This document shows positions 1 through 8,068 of a DNA stretch of 64,000 nt, piece by piece; within the stretch, counting starts at the first letter, position 1, and each line of letters starts with the position of its first letter. The position numbers were made by a program, and so were the translations under genes. The stretch comes from Halomonas almeriensis. GTDB lineage: Bacteria; Pseudomonadota; Gammaproteobacteria; Pseudomonadales; Halomonadaceae. The DNA lies in NCBI RefSeq assembly GCF_030409235.1, contig NZ_JAUFPO010000006.1, positions 124,001 through 188,000 on the forward strand, given 5' to 3'. A model generated the notes under the pieces. It ran no database searches. It was not told the DNA's origin and worked only from the letters and a program-made list of their open reading frames with translations.

Positions 1-1797
1 GACGCTGAAGCCCTTGTCCTCGGCCATGCGCTTCATCCAGATATAGTCGCGGTTGCCCGCGTCGCCACCGTCGATGACGCGGTAATGGCTCTCGCCCATG
101 CGCAGGACCGTCAGATCGGCGCGCACGCCGCCCAGATGGTCGAGGAAGTGGGTGTAGACGCCCTTGCCGATCGGCATGTCGCCGCCGACCTTGGCCACGC
201 TGGTGTACTCCATCAGCGCTTCGGCATCGCGGCCCGTGATGTCGTAGATGGCGAAGTGCGACAGGTTGATCATGCCGACGTTCTCGGACAGCTCGAGATG
301 CTCGGCGTTGGAGACACGCCAGAAGTGGCGGTTATCCCATTCGGCGTTGCGTTCCGGAATCCTGTCGCCCCATTTCGCGAGCAGGTGCTCGTTGCTGGCG
401 TAGCCGTGCGCACGCTCCCAGCCGGCGGCTTCCATGAAGTAGCCACCGAGCTCGACCTCGCGCTCGTAGAAGGGGCTCTGACGCAGGTTGCGCGCCGCGG
501 TGTAGGGCTCGCGGTTGTGCACCGGCGGGTTGTAGATCTTGAAGGCGGTCTCGTAGCAGCGGTCGTGGATATAGTCCGCTTCCTTCTGGAAGGGGTAGTA
601 GCGCGTGAAGTCGATGCCGTGCGGGTCGAGATCGACGCGCCCGTCGGTCATCCAGTCGGCGACGACCTTGCCGGTACCCGGGCCGTCCTTCACCCAGACC
701 GACTCGACGTACCACAGGCCGCGCACCTTGGCGGACTCGCCGATGGATGGGCCGCCGTCGGCGGTGACCTGCAGCAGGCCATTGAACGAGTGTTTCTCGT
801 CATAACCTAGCTCTCCCAGAATGGGAGTCAGCTCCATGGCCCGCTCGAGCGGCTCCATGATCTGCTCCATCTCCAGGTCACGCTGCGAGGGCGACAGGCG
901 GGCCTCTTCCTTCTCGAGAATGTCGCGGGGATGCACCATGCGCGGCGCCTTCTCCTCGTAGTAGCCCCACTCGATCTGGCCGCCCTCGGTGCTCTTCGGA
1001 TCACCGGTGTCGCGCAGATAGGCCGAATTGCCCTGGTCGCGCAGCAGTGGGTAGCCGATCTCCTTGCCGGTGCCGGCGAATTCATCGTACGGTCCGAACC
1101 ACAGCAGCGGGTGGTCTACCGGCATGATCGGCAGGTCCTCGCCGGCCATTTCAGCGATCATGCGGCCCCAGAGGCCGGCGCAGCAGACGACGTACGGCGC
1201 TTCGATGTAGCCACGATGGGTATACACGCCCTTGATGCGGCCGTTCTCGATCTCGAGGCCGGTTGCCGGGGTGTTAGCGAAGGCCTGGAGCTTGCCCGTC
1301 TCTTCGGCCTTCTTCACCAGTTCGCCGCTGAAGATCTGCGAGCGCGGGATGACCAGACCTGCGTCCGGGTCGTACATCGCGCCCTGGATCTGGTCTTCCT
1401 CGATCAGCGGCATGAGCTCCTTGGCTTCCTTCGGTCCGATCATGCGCACATTGGTGCCGAAGGCGCGTCCGGAGTCGACCTTGCGCTTGAGCTCCTCCAT
1501 CCGCTCATCATCGCCGACCCGCGCGACCTCGAGACCCCCGACCCGGTCGTAGTGCCCCATCTTGTCGAAGAACTCGATGGAGTAGGTGGTGGTGTAGCAG
1601 GTCATTTCATCGTGTGCGGTGGCGAAGCAGAAGTCGGAGGCGTGCGACGTCGAGCCGATATCGGTGGGGATCGCCGACTTGTCGATACCCACAATGTTCT
1701 CCCAGCCACGCTCGATCAGGTGATGGGCCACGGAAGCGCCGACAATGCCCCCCTGACCAATGATGACGACGTCTGCCTGAGTGGGAAAGGTTGCCAT
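1..1797 (-). CDS. FAD-dependent dimethylglycine/sarcosine dehydrogenase-like protein (DAO + GcvT type), 3' end outside window
   Basis: The visible 599 codons start at an ATG preceded by a GGAGGAACAACC ribosome site and run off the left edge. The N-terminus has a flavin/dinucleotide-binding loop (VVIIGQGGIVGAS, about residues 10-22). An STSHASDF motif around His52 lies where dimethylglycine and sarcosine dehydrogenases attach FAD covalently to histidine. The visible C-terminal part resembles a GcvT-type folate-binding domain (HFAIYDITGRDAEALM). Proteins of this family demethylate N-methylated amines such as dimethylglycine or sarcosine, usually passing the methyl group to tetrahydrofolate or releasing formaldehyde. 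It follows the formate dehydrogenase genes on the same strand, 149 bp after fdsD. Family is confident; substrate is inferred. Confidence 0.8.
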   Translation of the reverse strand, partial: MATFPTQADVVIIGQGGIVGASVAHHLIERGWENIVGIDKSAIPTDIGSTSHASDFCFATAHDEMTCYTTTYSIEFFDKMGHYDRVGGLEVARVGDDERMEELKRKVDSGRAFGTNVRMIGPKEAKELMPLIEEDQIQGAMYDPDAGLVIPRSQIFSGELVKKAEETGKLQAFANTPATGLEIENGRIKGVYTHRGYIEAPYVVCCAGLWGRMIAEMAGEDLPIMPVDHPLLWFGPYDEFAGTGKEIGYPLLRDQGNSAYLRDTGDPKSTEGGQIEWGYYEEKAPRMVHPRDILEKEEARLSPSQRDLEMEQIMEPLERAMELTPILGELGYDEKHSFNGLLQVTADGGPSIGESAKVRGLWYVESVWVKDGPGTGKVVADWMTDGRVDLDPHGIDFTRYYPFQKEADYIHDRCYETAFKIYNPPVHNREPYTAARNLRQSPFYEREVELGGYFMEAAGWERAHGYASNEHLLAKWGDRIPERNAEWDNRHFWRVSNAEHLELSENVGMINLSHFAIYDITGRDAEALMEYTSVAKVGGDMPIGKGVYTHFLDHLGGVRADLTVLRMGESHYRVIDGGDAGNRDYIWMKRMAEDKGFSV

Positions 1798-1879
1798 GGT
1801 TGTTCCTCCGTTACCTTGGGATCGAGCGCTATTCTGACACGCTACTGCACGGCGATGACGCAGGCTGCCCCATCACGAC

Positions 1880-1900
1880 GTCGCCATGTGTCATGGCGAC
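1880..1900. other. Perfect 9-bp inverted repeat with 3-nt loop
   Basis: The arms GTCGCCATG (1880-1888) and CATGGCGAC (1892-1900) flank a 3-base loop. The hairpin lies 47 bp beyond the fdsD stop and 83 bp before the start of the next leftward gene. No T-run follows on either strand, so it is not a classical intrinsic terminator. It could be a transcript-end stabiliser or attenuating hairpin between the fds genes and the dehydrogenase gene. Confidence 0.5.
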
Positions 1901-1946
1901 AGCCGAGGGCATTCGGGGCCGGCGAACGGTAGAAAGCGTGGTTGAT

Positions 1947-2177
1947 TCACGACGCCTGGCGTCGCTGCTGTGCCAGTTGCTCCACGGCTTGACGGGCCAC
2001 CGGCGTGAGCGCGCAGTCAGGCGCATCCAGGCAGGCGATGATGCGTTCCTTCATGCTGCGTGCCCAGAATTTCTCCAGGTGATTCTTGACGCCGGTGGCC
2101 GGGTCGCTGGCGCTCTGCAGGTTGTGGGCGATCTGGTTGACCATGTGGATCAGGGTCTCGCTCTGGTCGTGGGACAT
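1947..2177 (-). CDS. fdsD: Formate dehydrogenase subunit delta
   Basis: This 76-residue protein matches the short FdsD/NAD-formate dehydrogenase delta family in size, in its N-terminal helix with MVNQIA and in its operon place. In Rhodobacter and Cupriavidus FDH the delta subunit is the small, cofactor-free subunit of the soluble complex. It is the last fds gene, 10 bp after fdhD, giving the order fdsG-fdsB-fdsA-fdhD-fdsD seen in known fds operons. No cysteines form a cluster motif. Confidence 0.88.
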   Translation of the reverse strand: MSHDQSETLIHMVNQIAHNLQSASDPATGVKNHLEKFWARSMKERIIACLDAPDCALTPVARQAVEQLAQQRRQAS

Positions 2178-2187
2178 GGGGTACTCC

Positions 2188-3012
2188 TCAAGCGTGTTGC
2201 AGGGCGGGGGATGGCGTGCCGCTCGGGCGGTGATAGACCAGATGACGGCCGGGACGCGCGAAGCCGACCAGCATCAGGCCTGCCCGGCAGGCCTGGTCCA
2301 CCGCCAGGCTGGTGGCCGCCGAGACGGCCACCAGGGTGCCGATCCCGACGCTGGCGCACTTGTGCACCATCTCGTAGCTGGCGCGGCTAGACACCAGGGC
2401 AAAGCCCTCCTGCCGGCTCGTGCGCTGGCGGGCCAGGGCGCCGATCATCTTGTCCAGGGCGTTGTGTCGTCCGACATCCTCTCGGGCGATCAGAATGTCG
2501 CCGTTCAGGTCGCACCAGGCGGCGCCATGACTGGCCCCGGTGGCGGTCTGGATGGGCTGGTGTTCACGCAAACGCGACAGCACGCGCTGAATGACGGCAT
2601 CGCCGGGATCCCGGGCCTCCACCCTTGCAATCGGCCGAATGGCCTGTTCCAGGGACTCTGTGCCGCACAGGCCGCAGCCGGTCTTGCCCGACAGGCTGCG
2701 ACGATGCTGGCGCAGCTCGGCCATGCGTTGGCTGGCGATCTCCAGGTGCAGGGCAATGCCGTCCACCTCCTGGTGTATCGTCAGGTCGTACAGCTCGTCG
2801 GGATGTTCGAGTATACCCTCGGTCAGGCTGAACCCCAGGCCGAAATCCTCCAGGTCGACCGGGCTGGCCATCATCACGGCATGCGAAATGCCGTTGTAGA
2901 CCAGCGCTACCGGCGTCTCCAGCACCAGGTCGTCGTCACGACAGTCGGCCTGCCAGGCCGGTTCGCGGTGTTCCTCGACCGCAAACCGGCCCGACCATAC
3001 CGCCTCCGTCAC
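2188..3012 (-). CDS. fdhD: Formate dehydrogenase accessory sulfurtransferase FdhD
   Basis: This 274-residue protein carries the catalytic CxxC (TGCGLCGTES, Cys113 and Cys116) of FdhD. FdhD takes sulfur from the IscS desulfurase and adds it to the molybdenum bis-pyranopterin cofactor, which is needed for active formate dehydrogenase. The start overlaps the stop of fdsA by 4 bp, so translation is probably coupled. It is equivalent to fdsC of Cupriavidus/Rhodobacter. Cytoplasmic. Confidence 0.95.
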   Translation of the reverse strand: MTEAVWSGRFAVEEHREPAWQADCRDDDLVLETPVALVYNGISHAVMMASPVDLEDFGLGFSLTEGILEHPDELYDLTIHQEVDGIALHLEIASQRMAELRQHRRSLSGKTGCGLCGTESLEQAIRPIARVEARDPGDAVIQRVLSRLREHQPIQTATGASHGAAWCDLNGDILIAREDVGRHNALDKMIGALARQRTSRQEGFALVSSRASYEMVHKCASVGIGTLVAVSAATSLAVDQACRAGLMLVGFARPGRHLVYHRPSGTPSPALQHA

Positions 3013-5918
3013 TGCCTGACTCCGTGGGCCACCGGCTCACGCGCCGAGGCCAGGTACTCGCGCTGCGCGCGATCAAAGTCGTCATAGCGCTTCTGCCAGG
3101 CCGAAGGCTGGCTGACCTTCTCCACCTGCACCGCCGTGACCTTGTACTCGGGGCAGTTGGTGGCCCAGTCGGAGCTGTTGGTGGTGATCACGTTGGCTCC
3201 GCTGCCCGGGTGGTGGAAGGTGGTATAGACCACCCCCGGTTGCATGCGCTCGCTGAGCCGGGCTCGCAGCACCGTCTGGCCGGAACGGCTGGTGATGCCC
3301 AGCCAGTCGCCGTCACCGATGCCGCGCATTTCCGCGTCCGAGGGGTGGATATCCAGGACATCCTCGTCGTGCCAGCTCTGGTTGTCGGTGCGTCGCGTCT
3401 GTGCGCCGACATTGTACTGGGAGAGGATGCGACCGGTGGTCAGCAACAGCGGGAAGCGCCGGTTGGTGCGCTCCTCGGTGGCCACGTACTCGGTGATGGC
3501 GAAGCGCCCCAGGCCGATCGGGAAGTCGAATTCGTGCATGGTCGGGGTGCCCTGCGGATGCGCCTCATTGCAGGGCCACTGCAGGCTGCCGAGTTCCTCG
3601 AGCTTGTCGTAGCTGACGCCGGTGAAGGTCGGCGCCAAGCGCGCAATCTCGTCCATGATCTCCGAGGGGTGTTGATAGTCCATCGGATAGCCCAGGGCAC
3701 GCGCCAGGTCGACGGTGATCTCCCAGTCTTCCTTGCCGGCACGCGGCGGCATCACCTTGCGCACCCGGTTGATGCGGCGCTCGGCATTGGTGAAGGTGCC
3801 GTTCTTCTCCAGAAAGCTCGAGCCGGGCAGCAGCACATGGGCGTACTTGGCGGTCTCGTTGAGGAAGATATCCTGCACGATCAGGCAGTCCAGCGAGGTC
3901 AGGGCGGCCTCGACGTGCTGGGTGTTGGGGTCGGACTGGGCAATGTCTTCGCCCTGCACGTACATCGCCTTGAAGGTGCCCTCGATGGCGGCGTCGAACA
4001 TGTTGGGAATACGCAGGCCGGGCTCGTCGTCGATGGGCACGCCCCAGATTTCCTCGAAGCGGCCACGGGCCTCGGCATCGCCGACATGCTGGTAACCGGG
4101 CAGCTCATGCGGGAAGGAGCCCATGTCGCAGGAGCCCTGGACATTGTTCTGGCCGCGCAGCGGGTTCACGCCGACGCCTTCGCGACCGATGTTGCCGGTG
4201 GCCATGGCGAGGTTGGCGATGCCCATGACCATGGTCGAGCCCTGGCTGTGCTCGGTGACGCCCAGGCCATAGTAGATGGCGCCATTGGGGACGCTGGCAT
4301 AGGTGCGAGCGGCACGGCGCACGGCTTCGGCGGAGACGCCGGTCACGTTCTCGACGGCTTCCGGTGAATGACGTTCCTCGCTGATGAAGTCGCGCCAGGC
4401 GCGATAGGCTTCGGTGTCGCAGCGCTTGGCGATGAAGTCATGATCCTCGAGACCCTCGTTGACCACCACGTGCGCCAGGGCATTGACCAGCGCCACATTG
4501 GTGCCCGGACGCAGCGGCAGGTGCTGGGCATCGCTGCGATGCGGGGTGTCCAGCAGGTCGATATGCCGGGGGTCGGCGACGATCAGGCTGGCTCCCTGGC
4601 GCATGCGGCGACGCATCTGGGAGGCGAATACCGGATGGGCGTCGGTGGGGTTGGCGCCGATGACGATGATGGCATCCGACTTCATCACCGAGTCGAAGGT
4701 CTGGGTCCCCGCGGACTCGCCGAGGGTGGTCTTCAGACCATAGCCGGTGGGCGAGTGACAGACCCGGGCGCAGGTGTCGGTGTTGTTGTTGCGAAAGGCC
4801 GTGCGGATCAGTTTCTGCACCAGGTAGGTTTCCTCGTTGGTGCAGCGCGAGGAGGTGATGCCACCGATGCTCTCGCGGCCATACTTTGCCTGGGTGGTCT
4901 TGAGCCGCTCGGCGGCAAAGCCAATGGCTTCCTCCCAGCTGACCTCGCGCCAGGCTTCCTCGATGGAATCGCGAATCATCGGGGTGGTCAGGCGATCCTG
5001 GTGGGTCGCATAGCCGAAGGCGAAACGGCCCTTGACGCAGGAATGGCCGTGATTGGCGTCACCGCCCTTGTAGGGGACCATGCGCACCACTTCGCTGCCC
5101 TTCATTTCGGCCTTGAAGGAGCAGCCGACGCCGCAGTAGGCGCAGGTGGTGATGACGCTGTGATCCGGCACGCCCTGTTCGATGACGCTCTTTTCCATCA
5201 GGGTGGCGGTCGGGCAGGCCTGGACACAGGCGCCGCAGGACACGCACTCGGAATCCATGAAGTCTTCCATCTGGCTTGGCGAGACCTTGGAGTCGAAGCC
5301 GCGGCCGTCAATGGTCAGGGCGAAGGTGCCCTGGACTTCCTCGCAGGCGCGCACGCAGCGCGAGCAGACGATGCACTTGCTGGGATCGAAGCTGAAGTAG
5401 GGGTTCGACTCGTCCTTTTCGGCGTCGAGGTGGTTCTCGCCGGAATAGCCGTAACGGACTTCGCGCAGACCCACGGCGCCGGCCATGTCCTGCAGCTCGC
5501 AGTCGCCGTTGGCGGCACAGGTCAGGCAGTCCAGCGGGTGGTCGGAGATGTAGAGCTCCATGACATTGCGGCGCAGACGAGCCAGCTTGGTGTTCTGGGT
5601 CGTGACCTGCATGCCGGCTTCCACCGGAGTGGTGCAGGAGGCCGGATAACCGCGCTTGCCCTCGACCTGCACGGCACACAGGCGACAGGAGCCGTAGGCT
5701 TCGAGATTGTCACTGGCGCACAGCTTGGGGATGTTGATATCCGCAAGCGCCGCGGCGCGCATCACCGAGGTGCCCTCGGGCACGCTGATCTCCACGCCAT
5801 CGATTTCCAGGCTGACGTGGTTCTCCGACAGCCGGGCGGGCGTGCCCAGATCTTTCGATAATGCGCTCTTGTTGGGGTCGTAATAGCCGAGCATGGCGTT
5901 CTCTCCCTCAGCGCTCAA
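3009..5918 (-). CDS. fdsA: NAD-dependent formate dehydrogenase, catalytic molybdenum subunit alpha
   Basis: 969 residues, typical for FdsA. An N-terminal ferredoxin-like [2Fe-2S] domain (cysteines about 67-95) and an NuoG-like cysteine/histidine region (about 127-140) are followed by two [4Fe-4S] motifs (CIVCSRC about 182-188, CVSCGAC about 225-231). A further cluster binding site (CAYCGVGC) opens the molybdopterin oxidoreductase domain. ARVCHSPTG supplies Cys387 and His388, matching the Mo-ligand Cys and proton-transfer His of FdsA, so this is a Cys rather than a selenocysteine enzyme. It oxidises formate to CO2 and passes electrons to FdsB/FdsG. A second Met nine codons in (MLGYYDP) is an alternative start. 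Confidence 0.97.
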   Translation of the reverse strand: MSAEGENAMLGYYDPNKSALSKDLGTPARLSENHVSLEIDGVEISVPEGTSVMRAAALADINIPKLCASDNLEAYGSCRLCAVQVEGKRGYPASCTTPVEAGMQVTTQNTKLARLRRNVMELYISDHPLDCLTCAANGDCELQDMAGAVGLREVRYGYSGENHLDAEKDESNPYFSFDPSKCIVCSRCVRACEEVQGTFALTIDGRGFDSKVSPSQMEDFMDSECVSCGACVQACPTATLMEKSVIEQGVPDHSVITTCAYCGVGCSFKAEMKGSEVVRMVPYKGGDANHGHSCVKGRFAFGYATHQDRLTTPMIRDSIEEAWREVSWEEAIGFAAERLKTTQAKYGRESIGGITSSRCTNEETYLVQKLIRTAFRNNNTDTCARVCHSPTGYGLKTTLGESAGTQTFDSVMKSDAIIVIGANPTDAHPVFASQMRRRMRQGASLIVADPRHIDLLDTPHRSDAQHLPLRPGTNVALVNALAHVVVNEGLEDHDFIAKRCDTEAYRAWRDFISEERHSPEAVENVTGVSAEAVRRAARTYASVPNGAIYYGLGVTEHSQGSTMVMGIANLAMATGNIGREGVGVNPLRGQNNVQGSCDMGSFPHELPGYQHVGDAEARGRFEEIWGVPIDDEPGLRIPNMFDAAIEGTFKAMYVQGEDIAQSDPNTQHVEAALTSLDCLIVQDIFLNETAKYAHVLLPGSSFLEKNGTFTNAERRINRVRKVMPPRAGKEDWEITVDLARALGYPMDYQHPSEIMDEIARLAPTFTGVSYDKLEELGSLQWPCNEAHPQGTPTMHEFDFPIGLGRFAITEYVATEERTNRRFPLLLTTGRILSQYNVGAQTRRTDNQSWHDEDVLDIHPSDAEMRGIGDGDWLGITSRSGQTVLRARLSERMQPGVVYTTFHHPGSGANVITTNSSDWATNCPEYKVTAVQVEKVSQPSAWQKRYDDFDRAQREYLASAREPVAHGVRQ

Positions 5919-7447
5919 CGCTGCAGGTCGTCAGGAAAATGGTTCATTACACTCTTCACCGGGAAGGGCGTCATGCCGCCCATGGCGCACAGGGAGCCGT
6001 CTTCCATGGTTTCGCAGAGCTCTTCGAGCAGCTCCAGGTTGGCGGCGCGATCCTGGTTGGCGACGATGCGGTCGATGACCTCCACGCCGCGGGTCGAGCC
6101 GATACGGCAGGGCGTGCACTTGCCGCACGACTCCACCTTGCAGAATTCCATCGAGAAGCGCGCCTGCTGGGCCATGTCGACGCTGTCGTCGAACATCACG
6201 ACGCCGCCGTGGCCCACGCCCGCGCCGACTTCGGCGAAGGTCTCATAGTCCAGCGGCATGTCCCACTGGCTTTCGGGCAGGTAGGCACACAGCGGGCCGC
6301 CGACCTGCACCGCCCTCAGCGGTCGCTCGGTGAAGGTGCCGCCGCCGAAGGATTCCATGACCTCGCGCAGGGTGGTGCCGAAGGCCAGTTCGATCAGGCC
6401 GCCGCGCTTGACGTTGCCGGCCAGCTGAATCGCCAGGGTGCCGCGGGAACGGCCCATGCCGAAGTCCGCATAGGCCTGACTGCCCCGGGCGAGGATGTAG
6501 GGCACGGCGGCCAGCGAGAGGACGTTATTGACCACCGTGGGACAGCCGAACAGGCCGACGATGGCCGGCAGCGGCGGCTTGTAACGCACCATGCCGCGCT
6601 TGCCCTCAAGGCTTTCGAGCAACGAGGTTTCCTCGCCGCAGATATAGGCACCGGCGCCGAGGCGGACCTCCAGCTCGAAGTGCCGGCCGCTGCCCCGCAT
6701 GTTCGCTCCCAGGTAGCCGGCCTGCTTGGCGCGGGCGATGGCCTCGTCGAGGATGCGCTTGGCCAGCGGGTACTCGGAACGCAGGTAGATGTAGCCCTGG
6801 GTGGCGCCCACCGCCAGGCCGGCGATCGCCATGCCCTCGATCAGCATGTAGGGGTCGCATTCCATGACCAGGCGGTCGGCGAAGGTGCCGGAGTCGCCTT
6901 CATCGGCATTGCAGACAATGTACTTCTGTTCGCCGGGGGCTTCGTGCACGGTCTGCCACTTGATGCCGGTGGGGAAGGCCGCGCCGCCCCGGCCGCGCAG
7001 TCCGGATTCCTTGACCTCATCGACGATGGCCTGACCCTGCATCGCCAGGGCGTTTTCCAGACCCTGGAAGCCCTCCAGGGCGCGGTAATCGTCCAGCGAC
7101 AGGGGATCGGTGATGCCGATGCGCGAGAAGGTCAGGCGCTGCTGACGGGCGAGGTAGGGAATGGCGTCGGTCGGGCCGCAGCAAAGCGGATGTTCGTCAC
7201 GCCCCTCCAGCAGGCCGGCATCCATCAGGCCGGGCACGTCCCCGGCACTGACCGGGCCATAGGCGACGCGGCCGGCGGGCGTCTCGACCTCGACCATGGG
7301 CTCGAGCCAGGCCAGCCCGCGGGAGCCGTTGCGAATCAGCTCGATGTCGCCGCCTCGGACAGTGGCCTCGGACTGCAGGCGAGCCGCCACGGCGTCGGCG
7401 CCCATGGCCAGTGCCGTGGTGTCACAGGGTACATAGACACGAACCAT
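5915..7447 (-). CDS. fdsB: NAD-dependent formate dehydrogenase subunit beta (NuoF-like, FMN/NAD+ binding)
   Basis: 510 residues. The N-terminal ~130 residues form a thioredoxin-like extension, followed by a NuoF/HoxF core. GRGGAAFPTG (about 152-161) is the NAD/FMN-binding glycine motif. GAYICGEETSLLES continues the FMN site, and CGKCTPCRIG plus a later cysteine near the end bind a [4Fe-4S] cluster. This subunit reduces NAD+ with electrons arriving from FdsA. Its stop overlaps the fdsA start by 4 bp, and its ATG follows the fdsG stop by a 1-base overlap, so fdsGBA is translationally compact. Confidence 0.96.
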   Translation of the reverse strand: MVRVYVPCDTTALAMGADAVAARLQSEATVRGGDIELIRNGSRGLAWLEPMVEVETPAGRVAYGPVSAGDVPGLMDAGLLEGRDEHPLCCGPTDAIPYLARQQRLTFSRIGITDPLSLDDYRALEGFQGLENALAMQGQAIVDEVKESGLRGRGGAAFPTGIKWQTVHEAPGEQKYIVCNADEGDSGTFADRLVMECDPYMLIEGMAIAGLAVGATQGYIYLRSEYPLAKRILDEAIARAKQAGYLGANMRGSGRHFELEVRLGAGAYICGEETSLLESLEGKRGMVRYKPPLPAIVGLFGCPTVVNNVLSLAAVPYILARGSQAYADFGMGRSRGTLAIQLAGNVKRGGLIELAFGTTLREVMESFGGGTFTERPLRAVQVGGPLCAYLPESQWDMPLDYETFAEVGAGVGHGGVVMFDDSVDMAQQARFSMEFCKVESCGKCTPCRIGSTRGVEVIDRIVANQDRAANLELLEELCETMEDGSLCAMGGMTPFPVKSVMNHFPDDLQR

Positions 7448-7938
7448 TATTTGACCTCCAGCGGCACGGTGCGCATGTCCTCGACCAGGCGGTCGAAGCT
7501 TTCCGTCGTGACCCGCCCGTGAACACGGTCGTCGACGCTGATGGAGGGGCCGCAGGCGCAGTTGCCCAGGCAGTAGACGGCTTCCAGGGTGATCTCCCGG
7601 TCACGCGTCGTCTGGTGATAGTCGACCTCGAGGCTCGCCTTGGCGTGGGCTTCCAGTGTGCGCGCGCCCAGGGCCTGGCAGGCCTCGGCACGACAGATGC
7701 GTACCACATGGCTGCCCGGCCGCGATGTGCGGAAGTGGTGGTAGAACGTGATGACACCATGCACCTCGGCGCGCGTCATCAACAGCGACTCGGCGAGCAG
7801 GGGGACGGCGCCCTCCGGCACGTAGCCGACCCTGTCCTGTATGGCGTGGAGAATGGGCAGAAGGGCACCGGGCTTGTGCTTCAGGGCGTCGATCTCGCCC
7901 TGAATCAGTTGCGGCGTCCAATCGGCGGATGGGCTCAT
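7447..7938 (-). CDS. fdsG: NAD-dependent formate dehydrogenase subunit gamma (NuoE-like [2Fe-2S])
   Basis: 163 residues with the NuoE four-cysteine pattern: Cys82 and Cys87 in CRAEAC, Cys123 and Cys127 in CLGNC. These bind a single [2Fe-2S] cluster that works beside the FdsB flavin. It is the first gene of the leftward fds operon. The ATG is preceded by AGGTGATG, and a TATAAT hexamer lies about 50 bp upstream. A ModE-like regulator is transcribed divergently. Confidence 0.95.
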   Translation of the reverse strand: MSPSADWTPQLIQGEIDALKHKPGALLPILHAIQDRVGYVPEGAVPLLAESLLMTRAEVHGVITFYHHFRTSRPGSHVVRICRAEACQALGARTLEAHAKASLEVDYHQTTRDREITLEAVYCLGNCACGPSISVDDRVHGRVTTESFDRLVEDMRTVPLEVK

Positions 7939-7987
7939 CGGACATCACCTGATAGTTGTTTTCGTCTATATAGGCACGCTCTTTCAT

Positions 7988-7993
7988 ATTATA
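7988..7993 (-). promoter_or_regulatory. Candidate -10 element (TATAAT) of the fds operon with surrounding AT-rich dyad
   Basis: Reading leftward, CGCTATAATATGAAAG gives a consensus TATAAT at 7993-7988. The hexamer 17 bp upstream (AACCGT) is a poor -35, which would suit an activator-dependent promoter. An AT-rich arm, CGTCTATATA (7963-7972), faces TATTATAGCG (7986-7995), resembling the CG..TATA halves of ModE sites, although the spacing differs from the known E. coli site. Assignment is by pattern only. Confidence 0.5.
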
Positions 7994-8068
7994 GCGGTTG
8001 AGCGTGCGTCACGGTTGCCTTAAAGCTAGCATTGGATGGTCATTTGCAAAATATGAAACCTGCATCAT

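Noticed and set aside
3024..7522. Three long open frames on the plus strand (447, 497 and 553 codons) opposite fdsA and fdsB
   Set aside because: They mirror the codon pattern of the real minus-strand genes in GC-rich DNA, have no recognisable domains or ribosome sites, and the opposite strand encodes clear conserved enzymes.
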